DNA of 9,612 nucleotides, taken from positions 1 to 9,612 of the forward strand of contig JAIYAI010000311.1 in NCBI GenBank assembly GCA_027489135.1. The letters run 5' to 3'. The notes beneath the pieces were generated by a model that did not search any database, was not told where the DNA came from, and was given only the letters and a program-made list of their open reading frames with translations. Origin of the DNA: Acetobacteraceae bacterium (GTDB taxonomy: Bacteria > Pseudomonadota > Alphaproteobacteria > Acetobacterales > Acetobacteraceae). The position numbers and the translations under genes are program-made. Shown here piece by piece: positions 7,077-9,612 of this stretch; position 1 is the first letter of the stretch; every line of letters begins with the position of its first letter.

Positions 7077-7961
7077 TTGCGCTGCTTTCTCGCGGCCGTC
7101 GCGCTGCTTGCCCCCCTGCTTGCACCTGCCGCCCGGGCGGCGGGCCCGGCGACGGCGCCGCCGCCAGGCTCCGAGGCCGGGGCGCTCTGCCACGCCGCCA
7201 TCGACACCGCCGAGCGGGCCGAGCAGATCCCGGCCGGCCTGCTGCGCAGCATCGCCCATGTGGAGAGCGGCCGCGCCGACCCCGTCAGCGGCCGTCGCGT
7301 GCCCTGGCCCTGGACCATCAACGCGGAGGGGGAGGGCCGCTACTTCGAGACGCGCGAGGCCGCCATCGCCACGACCCGCGCCCTCATGGCCGCCGGCATG
7401 CGCTCCATCGACGTCGGCTGCGCGCAGGTGAACCTGATGCATCACCCGCAGGCCTTCGCCTCGCTGGAGCAGGCCTTCGACCCCGCGGCCAACGCCAGCT
7501 ACGCCGCCCGCTTCCTGAAGAGCCTGCGCGCCGCCACCGGTTCCTGGCCCTTCGCCGCCGCGGCCTATCACTCGATGACGCCGGAGCGCGGCCACGCCTA
7601 TGCCAGCCGCGTCGCCGCGGTGTGGCCCGATGCCGCCCGGCACGGACCCTGGCCGCTGGCGCCGGCGGATCTCGTACTGGGCGCGCCGGGCTTCGTGCCG
7701 CCGGCGCCCGTCGCGCCGGACTACAGCGTGTACACCCCGGCGCATGCGGCGCAGCTGCGGCGGATCGACGCGGAGCGCATGCGGCAGCAGGTCAGCGCGG
7801 TGATCCCGCCGCGCCGCGCCGGCACGGATCGCCTGCCGCCGGCCCCCGTGGTGATGCTGCCGGCGCCGCGCCCGATCGCGCAGGCACCGACGCGCAACGC
7901 CGTGGTGCCCGCCGCAGCGCCGGGCCGCACCGCCGCGCTCGGCAACCGCCGCGGCACCTGA
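7077..7961 (+). CDS. Exported lytic transglycosylase (SLT domain)
   Basis: A 294-residue protein. The TTG start at 7077 is supported by GGAG at 7067-7070 with 6-nt spacing and by the signal peptide that starts there: short basic MR, hydrophobic FLAAVALLAPLLAP, probable cleavage after ARA (19-21). The SLT domain spans ~35-190. Seen: IAHVESG with catalytic Glu E63; VGCAQVNLMHHPQAF, a strongly conserved family block; FDPAANASYAARFL; and AAAAYHSMTPERG in place of the usual AYNAG-type motif. The last ~80 residues are Pro/Ala-rich, low in complexity, and match no domain I recognise. The enzyme would cleave the MurNAc-GlcNAc bond of peptidoglycan in the periplasm, forming 1,6-anhydro ends. Similar stand-alone SLT proteins accompany envelope-spanning machines such as secretion systems and flagella. 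It is transcribed separately from the upstream operon; its link to the downstream RTX gene is unknown. Confidence 0.87.
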   Translation: MRCFLAAVALLAPLLAPAARAAGPATAPPPGSEAGALCHAAIDTAERAEQIPAGLLRSIAHVESGRADPVSGRRVPWPWTINAEGEGRYFETREAAIATTRALMAAGMRSIDVGCAQVNLMHHPQAFASLEQAFDPAANASYAARFLKSLRAATGSWPFAAAAYHSMTPERGHAYASRVAAVWPDAARHGPWPLAPADLVLGAPGFVPPAPVAPDYSVYTPAHAAQLRRIDAERMRQQVSAVIPPRRAGTDRLPPAPVVMLPAPRPIAQAPTRNAVVPAAAPGRTAALGNRRGT

Positions 7962-7968
7962 GGATTGC

Positions 7969-8000
7969 CAGGCGCGGGCGGGTCGCCCCGGACGCGCCTG
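7969..8000 (+). terminator. GC-rich hairpin after the transglycosylase, possible terminator
   Basis: A perfect 8-bp stem (CAGGCGCG 7969-7976 / CGCGCCTG 7993-8000) lies 8 bp after the stop codon. Its 16-nt interior can form a small second GGCG/CGCC pairing. A pyrimidine-rich stretch, CTCTCCTC, follows in place of a U-tract. It could end transcription or protect the transcript 3' end. Confidence 0.42.
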
Positions 8001-8300
8001 CTCTCCTCGATCGGCCATCGGCCGTCTCGATCGCGTCCTTCGCCGCGTTGACCATCGGGCTGGCTTCGCCGCGGCCCTCCTGCCCTTCCAGGGACCTTGT
8101 CGGGGATCGCGTCTCTCCCCTCGGGCCGTATGCCGGGACGCTGGGCGTGGGTCATGGGCCGTCAACGCCCGCCCCTGCCGGGTGACCACCCGGACGGCAT
8201 CGATCTTCGCCAGCAGAATCCCTTGTCATCCTTGACGTGCGCGGCGACGTCGTGTTCCGTCGCGTGGGGAGAACCCTGTCTCCCGTCCGGAGACAGACTC
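8001..8300 (+). other. Gene-free region upstream of the RTX gene
   Basis: No convincing gene is seen on either strand between the transglycosylase and RTX genes. Open frames crossing it have unnatural Arg/Ala/Gly/Pro composition, no ribosome site, and run antisense or out of frame into the neighbours. The right half is rich in potential structure: a 6-bp hairpin CCGGGT/ACCCGG (8178-8193), flanking arms GCCGTC (8158-8163) / GACGGC (8193-8198), and GCGACG/CGTCGC (8244-8263). A lone CTTGACG (8231-8237) resembles the conserved part of alphaproteobacterial -35 boxes but has no good -10 at normal spacing. This is probably a promoter plus long 5' leader for the RTX gene. Confidence 0.45.
8267..8296 (+). 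promoter_or_regulatory. Hairpin sequestering the RTX ribosome binding site, with a competing hairpin
   Basis: CTGTCTCC (8276-8283) pairs perfectly with GGAGACAG (8289-8296) across a 5-nt loop. The right arm contains the GGAGA Shine-Dalgarno of the RTX gene and ends 4 nt before the ATG at 8301. The left arm can pair instead with GGGAGA (8267-8272) through TCTCCC (8279-8284), which would free the ribosome site. The two stems share 8279-8283 and cannot coexist. The complementarity is directly visible; a regulatory switch is inference. Confidence 0.45.
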
Positions 8301-9612
8301 ATGGCGAACATTGTCGGCACGACCGGAAACGACATCATCACGCCGCTGCTGCTGCAGGCCGGGACCGGTTCCATCCTCGGCGGGCCTCCCGGGGCCGGCG
8401 ACGACAGCATCCAGGCCGTGAACGGCAACGATACGGTCGATGGCGGCGGCGGCAATGATTCGATCTACGGTGGCGCCGGCGACGACACCATCTCCGCCGC
8501 GGACGGCAATGATGTCGTCGATGGCGGTGGCGACAACGACACCATCGACGGGTCGACCGGCAATGACACGCTGCAGGGCGGCAGCGGCAACGATTCGGTC
8601 CGCGCCGGGGCCGGCAACGACCTGATCATCGGTGGCACCGGGATCGACATCCTGTTCGGCGAGGATGGCGACGACAGCTTCGACCTGAACAGCGTGACCG
8701 ACCTGACCGGCTGGATCGTCGCCGGCGGCAGCGGCATCAACAGCGTCGATTTCATCCAGGGCGTTCTTCAGCTTGGCACGGTCCTGGACTTCGACTCCAT
8801 CCAGATCGTCGACACCTGGCTGACCGACTTCCGCGGCACCGCCGGCAATGACCGCTATCACTTCAACGGCTACAACACCCTCTCGCCGGGCTTCGGCCTG
8901 CCGGCCAGGATCTTCAACCTGAGTGCCGGCGCCGGCGACGATACCGTCTATGCCAGCAACACCGACCTCACCCCGATCTACAACCCGGCGGGCGACGACG
9001 GCTTCAACCGCATCAACGGCGAGTTCGGCAATGACAGCCTCGTCGGCGGCGCCAGCTACGACCGTCTCGATGGCGGCGTCCACCACGACATGCTGCAGGG
9101 CGGCGGCGCGGACGATACCCTGCTCGGCGGCGAGGGCTTCGACCTGCTGGAGGGCGGCACCGCGAATGACTCGCTGGATGGGGGCACCGAGAGCGATACG
9201 CTGCGGGGCGGCACCGGCAATGATTCGCTGCAGGGCGGCGCCGGCGGTGACGACCGGCTGGAAGGCGACCAGGACAACGATACCCTGAATGGCGGTGGCG
9301 GGGCCGACAGCGCCTATGGCGGCGCCGGCGACGACCTGATCTTCGCGGTGCTCGGCACCGATATCGCAATCGGCGGCTTCGGCACCGACACGCTCGACAC
9401 CACCAGCTTCGGCGGTGCCTACCTCGTCAACCTCGCCACCGGCCTGACCAACATCAGCGGCGAGAGCTTCACCGAATTCGAGGACATCGTCACCGGCGCG
9501 GGCGACGACACGCTGATCGGCACCCAGTTCGCCAACCGCATGACCGGCGGCTCCGGACAGGATTCGATCACCGGTGGCCTCGGGAACGACAGCCTCATCG
9601 GCGGCGACGGCA
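8301..9612 (+). CDS. RTX (hemolysin-type calcium-binding repeat) protein, N-terminal part
   Basis: The ATG at 8301 has GGAGA at 8289-8293. The frame stays open to the window edge (437 codons visible), so the C-terminus is missing. There is no signal peptide: it begins MANIVGTTGNDIIT, itself an RTX-like unit. GGxGxDx(hydrophobic)x nonapeptide repeats fill residues ~47-129 and ~241-346 and resume at ~394. Between the first two blocks lies a non-repeat segment (~130-240), rich in aromatic and beta-type residues, that I do not recognise. Residues ~363-393 (TDTLDTTSF, VNLATG, FTEFEDIV) form the linker typical of bacterial RTX arrays. Known for the family: each repeat pair binds calcium and folds as a parallel beta-roll outside the cell after type I secretion, directed by an uncleaved C-terminal signal. 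No enzymatic domain is visible; it may be an adhesin, a surface-layer protein or the start of a larger toxin or enzyme. Confidence 0.92.
   Translation, partial: MANIVGTTGNDIITPLLLQAGTGSILGGPPGAGDDSIQAVNGNDTVDGGGGNDSIYGGAGDDTISAADGNDVVDGGGDNDTIDGSTGNDTLQGGSGNDSVRAGAGNDLIIGGTGIDILFGEDGDDSFDLNSVTDLTGWIVAGGSGINSVDFIQGVLQLGTVLDFDSIQIVDTWLTDFRGTAGNDRYHFNGYNTLSPGFGLPARIFNLSAGAGDDTVYASNTDLTPIYNPAGDDGFNRINGEFGNDSLVGGASYDRLDGGVHHDMLQGGGADDTLLGGEGFDLLEGGTANDSLDGGTESDTLRGGTGNDSLQGGAGGDDRLEGDQDNDTLNGGGGADSAYGGAGDDLIFAVLGTDIAIGGFGTDTLDTTSFGGAYLVNLATGLTNISGESFTEFEDIVTGAGDDTLIGTQFANRMTGGSGQDSITGGLGNDSLIGGDG
8439..8687 (+). repeat. RTX nonapeptide repeat block 1
   Basis: About nine 27-bp units encode GGxGxDxxx repeats, for example GGGGNDSIY, GGAGDDTIS and GGSGNDSVR. 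Gly and Asp/Asn positions are strict and the hydrophobic positions vary, as expected for calcium-binding beta-roll turns. One unit is degenerate (AADGNDVVD). Confidence 0.88.
9021..9338 (+). repeat. RTX nonapeptide repeat block 2
   Basis: About eleven to twelve 27-bp units. Several keep the Asp but lose a Gly (GGTANDSLD, GGTESDTLR), so the block is less regular than block 1. The 12-base string CTGCAGGGCGGC occurs twice here and once in block 1, suggesting duplication or gene conversion between units. Confidence 0.85.
9480..9612 (+). repeat. RTX nonapeptide repeat block 3, continues past the window
   Basis: Units such as GAGDDTLIG, GGSGQDSIT and GGLGNDSLI restart after the ~48-residue linker and run off the right edge, so the array length is unknown. 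Confidence 0.8.

Noticed and set aside
7017..8189. A 390-codon open frame on the - strand across the transglycosylase gene and part of the gap
   Set aside because: Arg/Gly-rich low-complexity product, antisense to a convincing transglycosylase with ribosome site, signal peptide and catalytic Glu.
8226..9086. A 286-codon - strand frame rich in Val/Ala/Ile/Asp
   Set aside because: It is the mirror of the RTX repeats; the regular 27-bp repeats keep the antisense frame open and give it a repetitive look.
8439..9612. Periodic repeats considered as a CRISPR array or DNA-level tandem repeat
   Set aside because: The 27-bp periodicity encodes GGxGxDxxx in one frame with variable third bases, which is a protein repeat; there are no identical repeats with unique spacers.

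Overview
The window is very GC-rich DNA with strong G/C third-position bias and dense gene packing. Family 5 solute-binding proteins, RTX proteins and sedolisins of these types are common in high-GC Alphaproteobacteria. A relative of the Acetobacteraceae (Roseomonas-like) is my best guess, but this is inference: no rRNA or other marker gene is present.

Layout. (1) At 1-1160 on + lie the 3' end of a fumarylacetoacetate hydrolase (FAH) family gene and a short-chain dehydrogenase 4 bp downstream, the tail of a catabolic operon. (2) At 1188-4166 on - lies one large gene, a sedolisin (S53) serine-carboxyl protease. It has an activation-type prodomain, the full Glu/Asp/Asp/Ser catalytic set and a C-terminal DUF4114 domain, but no signal peptide. 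It converges on the dehydrogenase across a strong hairpin and diverges from the next gene across 160 bp. (3) At 4327-6956 on + is a two-gene operon with an ATGA stop/start overlap: a periplasmic dipeptide/oligopeptide-type ABC substrate-binding protein, then a phosphotriesterase-family metal hydrolase. (4) At 6957-7076 is a spacer with a strikingly AT-rich stretch, followed by a TTG-started exported lytic transglycosylase (7077-7961). (5) At 7962-8300 is a gene-free stretch with several GC hairpins. The last hairpin buries the ribosome binding site of the following gene. (6) At 8301-9612 on +, running off the window, is an RTX (hemolysin-type, calcium-binding repeat) protein.

How the parts may work together. 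The FAH protein, dehydrogenase, binding protein and phosphotriesterase-like hydrolase fit a scavenging pathway: bind a small organic solute in the periplasm, hydrolyse it (ester, lactone or phosphotriester), then process keto-acid or hydroxy intermediates. The substrate cannot be read from the sequence, and no permease or ATPase gene is in view. The protease sits between the two halves of this set in opposite orientation. The protease (calcium-linked C-terminal domain, no Sec/Tat signal) and the RTX protein both look like candidates for type I secretion. A peptidoglycan-cutting enzyme lies between them and the rest. No secretion gene is in the window, so a shared export system is a hypothesis only.

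I see no tRNA, rRNA, CRISPR array, insertion sequence, attachment site or replication origin.
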